Positions 6,749 to 14,629 of a stretch of 14,884 nucleotides of DNA are shown piece by piece. The translations under genes were made by a program, and so were the position numbers. The first letter of the stretch is position 1. Every line of letters begins with the position of its first letter. The notes beneath the pieces were generated by a model. It saw nothing but the letters and a program-made list of their open reading frames with translations. It was not told where the DNA came from and did no database searches. The stretch comes from JBFWQM01 sp050249455 (lineage in GTDB: Bacteria; Pseudomonadota; Alphaproteobacteria; MPNO01; VGEU01). The stretch covers positions 1-14,884 of the forward strand of contig JBFWQM010000134.1 of the NCBI GenBank assembly GCA_050249455.1, given 5' to 3'.

Positions 6749-8116
6749 ATGTCAGACAGCGTGAAATACCTTCTCGGCGAGAAGGACATCCCGAAGACCT
6801 GGTACAACATCCAGGCCGACCTGCCCAAGCCGCTGCCGCCCGTGCTGCACCCCGGCACCGGCAAGCCGGTCGGGCCCGACGACCTCGCGCCGCTGTTCCC
6901 GATGGAACTGATCATGCAGGAGGTCACCACCGAGCGGTCGATCGACATCCCCGAGCCGGTGCGCGACATCTACCGCCAATGGCGGCCGACGCCGCTGTTC
7001 CGCGCCCGCCGGCTGGAGAAGGCGCTGGGGACCCCGGCCCGCATCTACTACAAGTACGAGGGCGTCAGCCCGGCCGGCAGCCACAAGCCCAACACCGCGG
7101 TGGCGCAGGCGTTCTACAACAAGGAAGCGGGCGTGAAGCGCCTGACCACCGAGACCGGCGCGGGCCAGTGGGGCTCGTCGCTCGCCTTCGCCGGCTCGCT
7201 GTTCGGCCTCGAGATCGAGGTCTTCATGGTCAAGATCAGCTTCCAGCAGAAGCCCTACCGACGCGCGCTGATGGAGACCTACGGCGCCCGCTGCGTCGCG
7301 AGCCCGAGCGAGGAGACCGCGGCCGGCCGCGCCATCCTGGCCAAGAACCCGAACTCGACCGGCAGCCTCGGCATGGCGATCTCCGAGGCCGTCGAGCGCG
7401 CGGTCCAGCGCGACGACACCAAATACGCGCTCGGCAGCGTGCTCAACCACGTCCTGCTGCACCAGACCATCGTCGGCATGGAGTCGATGAAACAGCTCGA
7501 CATGGCCAACGACTACCCCGACGTCATCGTCGGCTGCACCGGCGGTGGCTCCAACTTCGCCGGCATCGCCTTCCCCTTCCTCGGCGAGCAGCTGCGCGGC
7601 GGCAAGAAGGTGCGCATCGTCGCGGTCGAACCGTCGTCGTGCCCCAGCCTGACCAAGGGCAAGTACGCCTACGACTTCGGCGATACCAGCCACCTGACGC
7701 CGCTGGTCAAGATGCACACGCTGGGCTCGACCTTCGTGCCGCCCGGCTTCCACGCCGGCGGGCTGCGCTACCACGGCATGGCGCCGCTGGTCAGCCACGT
7801 GAAGGAGCTCGGCCTGATCGAGGCGGTGTCCTATGCGCAGACCGCGATCTTCGAGGCCGGCGTCATGTTCGCGCGCGCCGAGGGCATCGTTCCGGCGCCG
7901 GAGGCCAACCACGCCGTCAAGGCCGCGATCGACGAGGCGCTGCGCTGCAAGCGCGAGGGCAAGTCGGAGGCGATCCTGTTCAACCTGTGCGGCCACGGCC
8001 ACTTCGACATGCAGGCCTACATGGACTACTTCGCCGGCAAGCTGGTCGACCAGCCCTACGACGAAGCCGAGCTCGCCATGGCGCTTTCCGGCCTGCCGTC
8101 GGTCGCGGCGGAGTAG
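6749..8116 (+). CDS. TrpB2-type tryptophan synthase beta-like PLP enzyme
   Basis: A 455-residue fold-type II PLP enzyme of the TrpB2 branch, distinguished from classical TrpB (about 400 aa) by its longer N-terminus with KTWYNIQADLP and by the overall motifs. The PLP lysine is Lys113 in GSHKPN. ETGAGQWG carries the conserved catalytic Glu135, with Trp where classical TrpB has His. The phosphate-binding loop is GGGSN at 265-269. The C-terminal LFNLCGHGHFDM block is typical. TrpB2 enzymes can join indole with serine or O-phosphoserine to make tryptophan, but many act without TrpA and their true substrate is uncertain. No trpA or other trp gene is nearby. ATG 6749 has GAGGGGA (6736-6742) 6 nt upstream. 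It starts 35 nt after rng and may be read from the same transcript. Confidence 0.92.
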   Translation: MSDSVKYLLGEKDIPKTWYNIQADLPKPLPPVLHPGTGKPVGPDDLAPLFPMELIMQEVTTERSIDIPEPVRDIYRQWRPTPLFRARRLEKALGTPARIYYKYEGVSPAGSHKPNTAVAQAFYNKEAGVKRLTTETGAGQWGSSLAFAGSLFGLEIEVFMVKISFQQKPYRRALMETYGARCVASPSEETAAGRAILAKNPNSTGSLGMAISEAVERAVQRDDTKYALGSVLNHVLLHQTIVGMESMKQLDMANDYPDVIVGCTGGGSNFAGIAFPFLGEQLRGGKKVRIVAVEPSSCPSLTKGKYAYDFGDTSHLTPLVKMHTLGSTFVPPGFHAGGLRYHGMAPLVSHVKELGLIEAVSYAQTAIFEAGVMFARAEGIVPAPEANHAVKAAIDEALRCKREGKSEAILFNLCGHGHFDMQAYMDYFAGKLVDQPYDEAELAMALSGLPSVAAE

Positions 8117-8318
8117 GAAGCGACTCTTATTTCACGCGTCATGGCCGGGCTCGTCCCGGCCATCCACGTGCTTCTTTCATCTGTTGTCGTCCTCCGCGAA
8201 AGCGGGGGACCCATGCATGGGCCCCCTCCGGTCTAGCCGGAGGGCGACACAAACAAAAGACGTGGGTGGCCGGGACAAGCCCGGCCATGACGAACTGCTT
8301 GGAGCGGAGAACGACACG
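8117..8318. other. Intergenic region between the TrpB2 and nitrilase-like genes
   Basis: This 202-nt spacer is mostly a nested palindromic element (8137-8292). No separate promoter was recognised. A ribosome site for the next gene, GGAG at 8306-8309, lies after the element. Confidence 0.6.
8137..8292. repeat. Nested palindromic intergenic element (MITE/REP-like)
   Basis: The outer arms 8137-8169 and 8260-8292 are reverse complements at 31 of 33 positions. The left arm contains the small hairpin ATGGCCGGG-CTCGT-CCCGGCCAT, and the right arm the same with loop ACAAG or its complement. Inside lie CCTCCGC-GAAA-GCGGGGG (8191-8207), the 12-nt palindrome CCCATGCATGGG (8210-8221) and CCCTCCGG-TCTAG-CCGGAGGG (8224-8244). 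The GCGAAAGCGGGG and ATGGCCGGG patterns are familiar from intergenic palindromes of alphaproteobacteria. It encodes no protein. RNA from it could fold into a strong cruciform or long hairpin and act on transcript stability between the two genes; that is inference. Confidence 0.88.
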
Positions 8319-9386
8319 ATGGTGCAGCCCTACACCGCCGTCGGCCTGATCCCGACCGTGCGCGGGATCCGCAAGCGCGACGACATCATGATCAACATCG
8401 AGCATTTGACCCACTTGGTGAAGGCCGCCGCGTGGCTGTCGGCGCTCGACCTGCCGGTGCGCCTCATCGCGTTCCCCGAGGGCGCGCTGCAGGCGTTCAA
8501 CGACGAGGTGCTCGACCTCGACCACGCCGAGTTCGCGCGCACTTGCGCCATCGACATCCCGGGCAAGGAGACCGACGAGCTCGGCAAGATCGCGCGCCAG
8601 TACGACGCCTTCATCATGGCGCAGGCCAAGGCGCGCCATCCCGACTGGCCTGACCGCTTCTTCAACGTCGGCTTCATCCTCGACCCCAAGGGCGAGGTCA
8701 TCCTCAAGCACTACAAGGTCTCGCCGCTGTTCCCGGTCGAGCACTCGGTCTGCCCGCACGACATCTACGACTGGTGGATCGAGAAATACGGCAACAACCT
8801 CGACGCGTTCTGGCCGGTGGCCGACACCGAGATCGGCCGGCTCGGCATCATGATGGCGAACGAGGGCTCGTACCCGGAGAACGCGCGCGCGCTGGCGATG
8901 AACGGGGCGGAGGTGGTGTACCGCGCGTCCTACCCGCACCCCGGCACCGGCAACGAGTTCTTCGAGATCCAGAGCCGGGCGCGCGCGCTCGACAACAACA
9001 TGTACATCGTCGCCCCCAACATGGGGACCTACCACCTGTTCCCGGAGGAGACGACGCCGATCGACGCCTTCGGCGGCCGGTCCTTCATCATCGACTACAA
9101 GGGCCGCATCGTCGGGCGCCAGGACTACGGCGCCGGCTCCACCTACGTCGCCGGCGTCATCGACATCCAGGCGATGCGCGACCACCGCGCCCGCGCGCAG
9201 TGGGACAACTGGCTCAAGGACCTGCGGACCGAGCTCTACGGCATCGTCTACGACAAGCCGATCTACCCGAAGAACCTTTACCTCGACCGCGCGCCGATGA
9301 AGCACGCCGAGTACAAGCGCGAGGTGATCGACAAGCAGATCGCCCTGATGCACCAGAAGGGCATCTGGAAGAAGCCGGAGATGTGA
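8319..9386 (+). CDS. Nitrilase-superfamily (aliphatic amidase-like) protein lacking the catalytic cysteine
   Basis: A 355-residue protein close in size to aliphatic amidase AmiE (346 aa). Nitrilase-superfamily enzymes cleave nitriles or amides with a Glu-Lys-Cys triad, plus a second Glu in amidases. Here IAFPEGALQAF holds Glu54, HYKVSPLFPVEHS holds Lys133 and Glu141, and MMANEGSYPENARALAMNG aligns with the AmiE block ICDDGNYPEIWRDCAMKG. Lys-Glu spacing is the same as in AmiE. The position of the nucleophilic cysteine is Ala180 (codon GCG); the only nearby cysteine is Cys145 in SVCPHD. The C-terminal part (MRDHRARAQWDNWL onward) resembles AmiE's C-terminal arm. The ATG has GGAGA (8306-8310) 8 nt upstream. 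It may be a pseudoenzyme, a binding protein or use other chemistry; the substrate is unknown. The upstream partner encodes TrpB2. Confidence 0.85.
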   Translation: MVQPYTAVGLIPTVRGIRKRDDIMINIEHLTHLVKAAAWLSALDLPVRLIAFPEGALQAFNDEVLDLDHAEFARTCAIDIPGKETDELGKIARQYDAFIMAQAKARHPDWPDRFFNVGFILDPKGEVILKHYKVSPLFPVEHSVCPHDIYDWWIEKYGNNLDAFWPVADTEIGRLGIMMANEGSYPENARALAMNGAEVVYRASYPHPGTGNEFFEIQSRARALDNNMYIVAPNMGTYHLFPEETTPIDAFGGRSFIIDYKGRIVGRQDYGAGSTYVAGVIDIQAMRDHRARAQWDNWLKDLRTELYGIVYDKPIYPKNLYLDRAPMKHAEYKREVIDKQIALMHQKGIWKKPEM

Positions 9387-9413
9387 AGGGGGTCGATAGG
9401 CCGGCGGCCGTCC

Positions 9414-9543
9414 GCCTCACCCTCCCCATCGCGATGCGATGGGTCCCCTCCCTCTCCCCCATAGTGGGCGGAGAGGGACGCTTCTTACCCTCTCCGCCCA
9501 CTATGGGGGAGAGGGTGCGAGCGAAGCGAGCGGGAGAGGTGGG
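9414..9543. repeat. Palindromic intergenic element with 28-nt perfect stem (copy 1)
   Basis: The core arms 9450-9477 and 9488-9515 are exact reverse complements over 28 nt, with a 10-nt loop (9478-9487). The left flank carries a second hairpin, CCCATCGC-GAT-GCGATGGG (9425-9443), and the right flank the direct repeat GCGAGC-GAA-GCGAGC. The outer ends, CCTCACCCTCCC and GGGAGAGGTGGG, are imperfect inverted repeats. The same architecture recurs reversed at 13315-13420. It lies just after the nitrilase-like gene, so it could also act as its terminator, although no U-run follows. Boundaries are approximate. Confidence 0.85.
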
Positions 9544-9658
9544 TGGCCTCACCGCCTGCCTCGCGAGGGATCGCTTCGGGCCGCTTGTGCCCGACCCCGA
9601 TCCCGGTTCCCTCCCTGCAACATTCCCTTAACCATGGCCCGCTAACCTGCCGCCGTGC

Positions 9659-9688
9659 TTGACATCGGGCGCCGAAGCGCCCATGTGT
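9659..9688 (+). promoter_or_regulatory. Possible promoter for the helicase-infA unit
   Basis: TTGACA at 9659-9664 matches the sigma-70 -35 consensus exactly. The -10 at the right distance (ATGTGT, 9683-9688, spacer 18) is poor. The spacer contains the inverted repeat GGGCGC-CGAA-GCGCCC, which could be an operator. If real, the leader would be about 180 nt long. Confidence 0.3.
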
Positions 9689-9871
9689 GCACTGCAAACA
9701 GATTTCTCGCGATCGCGACCTGCCGCCAAAAAAACACAGGGCGGCCCAATCATCCCGAGACAATCCCCGAAACACGTCGGCGTCAGAGTGCGCGTGGGGA
9801 CCGACGACTAGCCCGTGACCCGGCGATGCCCAGAAGTGGCCGCCGCGCGGGCCGATAAGGACAGCTTCTTA

Positions 9872-11231
<1,360 letters not shown>

Positions 11232-11239
<8 letters not shown>

Positions 11240-11507
11240 GGAAGACGTTCTCACGTTCGAAGGCACGGTGGTCGACGTCCTGCCGGACGCGCGATTCCGG
11301 GTCAAACTGGAGAATGGGCACGAGATCATCGCCTACACGTCCGGGCGCATGAAGAAGAACCGCATCCGCACCCTGGCGGGCGACCGGGTCACCGTCGAAA
11401 TGACGCCGTACGACCTCGACAAGGGACGGGTGATCTTCCGCCACAAGGACGAGCGCGCGGCCGCCATGCCGGCGCCGCCGCAGCGCAATTTCGCCCGCCG
11501 GCGCTAG
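11232..11507 (+). CDS. infA: Translation initiation factor IF-1, with C-terminal extension
   Basis: IF-1 binds the 30S A site during initiation and also has RNA-chaperone activity. The 91-residue product starts MAKEDVLTFEGTVVDVLPDA and carries RVKLENGHEIIAYTSGRMKK, RIRTLAGDRVTVEM and PYDLDKGRVIFRHK, the complete OB-fold. Typical IF-1 is 72 aa and ends about here. This one adds about 19 residues, ERAAAMPAPPQRNFARRR, Pro/Arg-rich and basic. I recall similar tails in second IF-1 copies of proteobacteria. GGAGA at 11220-11224 sits 7 nt before the ATG, inside the helicase gene, so the two are translationally coupled. It is not at the usual infA place before maf, so it may be a paralog; a primary copy could lie elsewhere. 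Confidence 0.94.
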
Positions 11508-11545
11508 CCCCGGCGGCACGACGACCATCGCAGCGACGTTTAGGT

Positions 11546-11567
11546 GGGGCGGGCTTCGGCCCGCCCC
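11546..11567. terminator. Strong hairpin after infA (possible terminator or short repeat)
   Basis: GGGGCGGGC-TTCG-GCCCGCCCC is a perfect 9-bp stem with a UUCG tetraloop, 38 nt after the infA stop. No U-run follows, so it may be a weak terminator or RNA-stabilising hairpin. Read on the other strand it gives GWGGPKPAPP, a repeat-derived peptide pattern common in alphaproteobacterial shadows, so it may also be a short dispersed repeat. Confidence 0.65.
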
Positions 11568-11587
11568 AACCGATCGGAGCGGGTTCC

Positions 11588-13267
11588 ATGTTCGCCGTGC
11601 GACCACTGACAGCTCTTCTCCTCGCCGCGGCGGTCTGCGCGGCGCCCCCGGCCGCCGCCAAAGGGCCGGCCGTCAAGGCCGCCAAGCTGACGCCCGAGCC
11701 GGCGACCCTCCATTCCCTCGGCGTGCGCTGGATCGTCCAGGACGACGATAACGGCAACGCCACGGTGGCCGTGGCGTACCGCGCCGCCGGCGAGACCGCG
11801 TGGCGCGAGGCACTGCCGCTGTTCCGCACCTCGCGGGTCCACCTGTCGCCGGAGAACCAGCCGCAGGGCACGCAGTTCGCCGGCTCCGTCGTCGAGCTCA
11901 AGCCGGGCAAGCGCTACGAGGTCCGGCTGACGCTCGCCGACCCCGACGGCGGCGGCGAGACCCGCACCCTCGAGATGGAAACCCGCGCCGAGCCCGCGCT
12001 GCCGCCGCCGGCGCGCACCGTGCAGGTGCGCCCCGACGGCGCGGCGGCGGCGATCGCGGCGGCGCGGCCGGGCGATGCGCTGGTGTTCGCGCCCGGCACC
12101 TACCGGCTGCCGGGCGTCGTGCCCCCGTCCGGCGCCCCCGGCCAGCCGATTGTCTTCCGCGCCGCGCCGGGCGGGCCGGTGGTGTTCGACGGCGGCGGAG
12201 CGGAATACGGCGTCAACGCCACCGGGCGCCGGCATCTGTGGTTCGAGGGGATCACCTTCCGCAACGCGCGCCGGCTGGTGCGGCTCAACAACGCCAGCGA
12301 GATCGTCTTCCGGCACAACACGTTCGAGGTGACCCTGCTCGGGATCAACGGCGAGGGCGCGGTGCACGACGAGTCGGTCGGCATCTTCGTGCTCGACAAC
12401 ACCTTCACCGGCAACGCGACGTGGCCGCGCTCGAAGGGGATCGAGCAGGTCTATGCGGTCAACCTGACCGGTTCCGGCCATGTCGTCGCCTACAACCGGA
12501 TGACCAACGTCGGCGACGCCGTGCACAACGGCAGCAACGGGCGCATCTCCGCCAGCGACTACCACAACAACGACGTGATGGTGTGCACCGACGACGGCAT
12601 CGAGACCGACCATGCGGAGACCAACATCCGCGTCTTCCGCAACCGCATCACCAACTGCTTCGCCGGCATCAGCTTCCAGCCGGTGTTCGGCGGCCCGGTC
12701 TATGTCTGGCGCAACGTGATCTTCAACACCGAGTACACGCCGTTCAAGCTGCACAACCAGCCGTCGGGCGTGCTGCTGTTCCACAACACGACCGCGCGTC
12801 GCGGCTCGCCGTTCGTGATCCAGCCCGGCGGCGACCCGGTCAGCGACGTCGTCACCCGCAACAACCTGTTCGTCGGCTCGGGCTCGCCGGCGATCGTCGC
12901 GCGCGACGCGATGATCCGAACCGATTTCGACAACGACGGCTACGCCTGGGGCCTCGGCGGCTTCGCCGACTGGGTCGGGCGCGCCTATCCGTCGCCGCTG
13001 GCCGCCAAGCAGTCCGGCCAGCTCTACGCGAAGTTCGGCGCGATCTCGCTGCAGCCCGGCCGCGACACCGGCATCAAGGCGCCGGCCGATCCCGGCCGCC
13101 GGTTCGAGGTCACCGACTATGACCCGCGGCTTTCCCCGGGCGCGCGCGCCATCGACCGCGGCGTGCGCATCCCCAACTTCAACGACACGTTCTCCGGCGC
13201 GGCCCCCGACCTCGGCTGCTGCGAGCTGGGCGAGCCGCTGCCCCACTACGGGCCGCGGGACAGATAG
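11588..13267 (+). CDS. Secreted right-handed parallel beta-helix protein
   Basis: A 559-residue exported protein. Residues 1-24 form a Sec signal peptide: Arg at 5, hydrophobic LTALLLAAAVCAA, likely cleavage after AAA before KG. Residues about 30-130 look beta-rich and possibly fibronectin-III-like (LHSLGVRWIVQDDDNGNATV, YEVRLTLADPDG). From about 150 (AIAAARPGDALVFAPGTYRL) a right-handed beta-helix follows, with rungs such as HLWFEGITFRNARRLVRLNN, SEIVFRHNTFEV, GIFVLDNTFTGN, VVAYNRMTN, DDGIETDHAETNIRVFRNRI and GVLLFHNTT. The C-terminus, NDTFSGAAPDLGCCELGEP, resembles endings of secreted polysaccharide-acting beta-helix proteins. Such folds are often lyases or hydrolases for acidic polysaccharides, but I see no assignable catalytic set. 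ATG 11588 has GGAG 8 nt upstream. No transporter or PUL partner is adjacent. Confidence 0.87.
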   Translation: MFAVRPLTALLLAAAVCAAPPAAAKGPAVKAAKLTPEPATLHSLGVRWIVQDDDNGNATVAVAYRAAGETAWREALPLFRTSRVHLSPENQPQGTQFAGSVVELKPGKRYEVRLTLADPDGGGETRTLEMETRAEPALPPPARTVQVRPDGAAAAIAAARPGDALVFAPGTYRLPGVVPPSGAPGQPIVFRAAPGGPVVFDGGGAEYGVNATGRRHLWFEGITFRNARRLVRLNNASEIVFRHNTFEVTLLGINGEGAVHDESVGIFVLDNTFTGNATWPRSKGIEQVYAVNLTGSGHVVAYNRMTNVGDAVHNGSNGRISASDYHNNDVMVCTDDGIETDHAETNIRVFRNRITNCFAGISFQPVFGGPVYVWRNVIFNTEYTPFKLHNQPSGVLLFHNTTARRGSPFVIQPGGDPVSDVVTRNNLFVGSGSPAIVARDAMIRTDFDNDGYAWGLGGFADWVGRAYPSPLAAKQSGQLYAKFGAISLQPGRDTGIKAPADPGRRFEVTDYDPRLSPGARAIDRGVRIPNFNDTFSGAAPDLGCCELGEPLPHYGPRDR

Positions 13268-13314
13268 TCGGCGTTCGAGCGCCGCTTGGCCGACGGCGGT
13301 CCGGCGGCGGCACC

Positions 13315-13420
13315 CACCTCACCCGCTCGCTGCGCGCGCACCCTCTCCCCCTTGAAGGGCGGAGAGGGTATGACCTGCTCCCTCTCCGCCCTCGGGGGCG
13401 GAGAGGGTCGGGGTGAGGTG
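13315..13420. repeat. Palindromic intergenic element (copy 2, opposite orientation to copy 1)
   Basis: The ends CCCACCTCACCC (13313-13324) and GGGTGAGGTGGG (13411-13422) are perfect 12-nt inverted repeats. Inside, two related units CCCTCTCC...GGCGGAGAGGG occur at 13341-13368 and 13380-13407 and pair with each other imperfectly. The order of parts (CACCTC-type end, CGCTCGC block, CCCTCTCCCCC arm, loop, second arm, end) equals the reverse complement of the 9414-9543 element. It fills the gap between the beta-helix and MFS genes and carries no protein. Confidence 0.85.
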
Positions 13421-13440
13421 GGGGCTGCGGTGCCGAGGAC

Positions 13441-14610
13441 ATGACAATCCAACCCGTTCCCGCGCCCGGCATGCGCCTGGTGTGGCGCTACGCGGCGGCG
13501 TCGATCCTGGGCATCGTGCCGCAGGGAATGATGATGCCGCTGATCGCGGTAGAGCTCGCCGCGCGCGGGCATTCCAGCACGGCGATCGGCGCGACTGGGC
13601 TGCTGCTGTTCTTCGGCGTGCTGGCGCTGTCGCCGAAGGCGCCGGCGCTGCGGGCACGATGGGGCGTCGGGCGAATCCATCGCGCCGGGATGGCGCTGTG
13701 GACGGCGGGCACGCTCGGCCTGGCGTTCGGCGACGGGCTCCTGTGGTGGTATGCGATGTGCCTCGTGCTCGGCGTCGCCGCGGCGCTGATCTGGGGCGTC
13801 GCGGAAGGTCTGATCGCGGAGTACGCGCCGGCCGAGCGGCTGGGCCGCACGACCGGCCTCTACCAGACCCTGATCGGGGTCGCGGTGGCGTCGGGGCCGT
13901 TCATCCCGGGCGCGTTCGGACTCAGCTACGCGGACGCCGGCATCGTCGCGGCGGCGCTGCTCGCGGTGTCGTGGCTGCCGGTAGCGACCTTGCGGGTCGA
14001 CGTCTCGGTCGGGCGGGCGGCGGCGCCGATGCGCTGGCGGACGGCGCTGGCGGTCAGCCCGTCGCTGGCGGCCGGCGCGCTGCTTGGCGGCATCTTCGAG
14101 AGCGGGGTCAACGCGCTTGGCCCGGTGCACGGCCTGCACCTCGGCTTTGCCGCGGCGGCGGCGGCGATCGTGCCCGGCGTCATCGCCGCCGGCAGCCTCG
14201 CCGCGCAGTACCCCGCCGGCCGGATCGCGGACCGTATCAGGGTGCTGACCCTGTTGATCGGCGCCGCGACGATCCTGGCGGCCAGCGGCGTGATGCTGGC
14301 GTTCGCCAGTGCCGCGCCGTGGCTGCTGTGGCCGGCGGCGGCGATCTGGGGCTCGGTCGGCGGCGCGCTCTACACCCTGGTGATGATCCGGGTCGGCGTG
14401 GTGTTCCGCGGGTCCGACGTGCCGACCGCCACCGCGCTCGCGATCACCGCCTACACGCTGGGTGCGGTGATCGGTCCGGCGGTCGCCGGCCCGGCGATGG
14501 ACCTGTTGCCGCGCGACGGCCTGGCCGTCGCGCTGGTCGTCATGGCGCTGGCGGCGCTGGCGCCGATGCTGGCGGAATGGGCGGCGGAGCGGCGGCGCGG
14601 GCGGACCTGA
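13441..14610 (+). CDS. Major facilitator superfamily transporter
   Basis: A 389-residue inner-membrane protein of MFS size with about 12 predicted membrane segments and little else. Visible hydrophobic stretches include AAASILGIVPQGMMMPLIAV, IGATGLLLFFGVLAL, GMALWTAGTLGLAFGDGLLW, MCLVLGVAAALIWGVAEGLI, LIGVAVASGPFIPGAF and, in the C-terminal half, LLIGAATILAASGVMLAF and TALAITAYTLGAVIGPAV. Loops after segments 2 and 8 are basic (RARWGVGRIHR; YPAGRIADRIRV), as in the MFS G-x-x-x-D-R-x-G-R region, here degenerate. The substrate cannot be assigned. The start is uncertain: ATG 13441 has GAGG only 2 nt upstream, and ATG 13471 has none. The stop codon is in the loop of a terminator-like hairpin. Confidence 0.87.
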   Translation: MTIQPVPAPGMRLVWRYAAASILGIVPQGMMMPLIAVELAARGHSSTAIGATGLLLFFGVLALSPKAPALRARWGVGRIHRAGMALWTAGTLGLAFGDGLLWWYAMCLVLGVAAALIWGVAEGLIAEYAPAERLGRTTGLYQTLIGVAVASGPFIPGAFGLSYADAGIVAAALLAVSWLPVATLRVDVSVGRAAAPMRWRTALAVSPSLAAGALLGGIFESGVNALGPVHGLHLGFAAAAAAIVPGVIAAGSLAAQYPAGRIADRIRVLTLLIGAATILAASGVMLAFASAAPWLLWPAAAIWGSVGGALYTLVMIRVGVVFRGSDVPTATALAITAYTLGAVIGPAVAGPAMDLLPRDGLAVALVVMALAALAPMLAEWAAERRRGRT

Positions 14611-14619
14611 GGTCCGCCC
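14599..14619. terminator. Terminator-like hairpin containing the MFS stop codon
   Basis: GGGCGGACC-TGA-GGTCCGCCC is a perfect 9-bp stem whose 3-nt loop is the TGA stop of the MFS gene. It sits between two convergent genes, with the opposite stop at 14630, and could serve both strands. No U-run is visible on the + strand. Confidence 0.6.
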
Positions 14620-14629
14620 CTGCGGTGCA

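Larger units (their letters stand above)
9387..9871. other. Long intergenic / leader region before the DEAD-box helicase gene
   Basis: This 485-nt stretch holds a palindromic repeat (about 9414-9543), a possible -35 box (TTGACA, 9659-9664), a small hairpin GGGCGC-CGAA-GCGCCC (9667-9682) and a seven-A tract (9728-9734) between CCGCC and GGCGG. A 67-codon frame at 9655-9858 has low-complexity Arg-rich content and no recognisable family, so I do not call it a gene. Confidence 0.55.

Noticed and set aside
6752..8002. Long antisense open frame (416 codons) opposite the TrpB2 gene
   Set aside because: It is a GC-bias shadow: its composition is low-complexity and the opposite strand encodes a complete PLP enzyme.
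9414..9543. CRISPR-like repetition
   Set aside because: The repeats are inverted and form hairpins; there are no regularly spaced direct repeats with unique spacers, and no cas genes.
9655..9858. 67-codon frame in the helicase leader
   Set aside because: It has no recognisable motif, no ribosome site and Arg-rich composition, and it overlaps the proposed promoter.
9815..9871. Upstream GTG start for the helicase
   Set aside because: The GTG at 9872 has AAGGA upstream and begins at the family's usual N-terminus. The earlier start adds 19 residues with no known motif. It is not strictly excluded.
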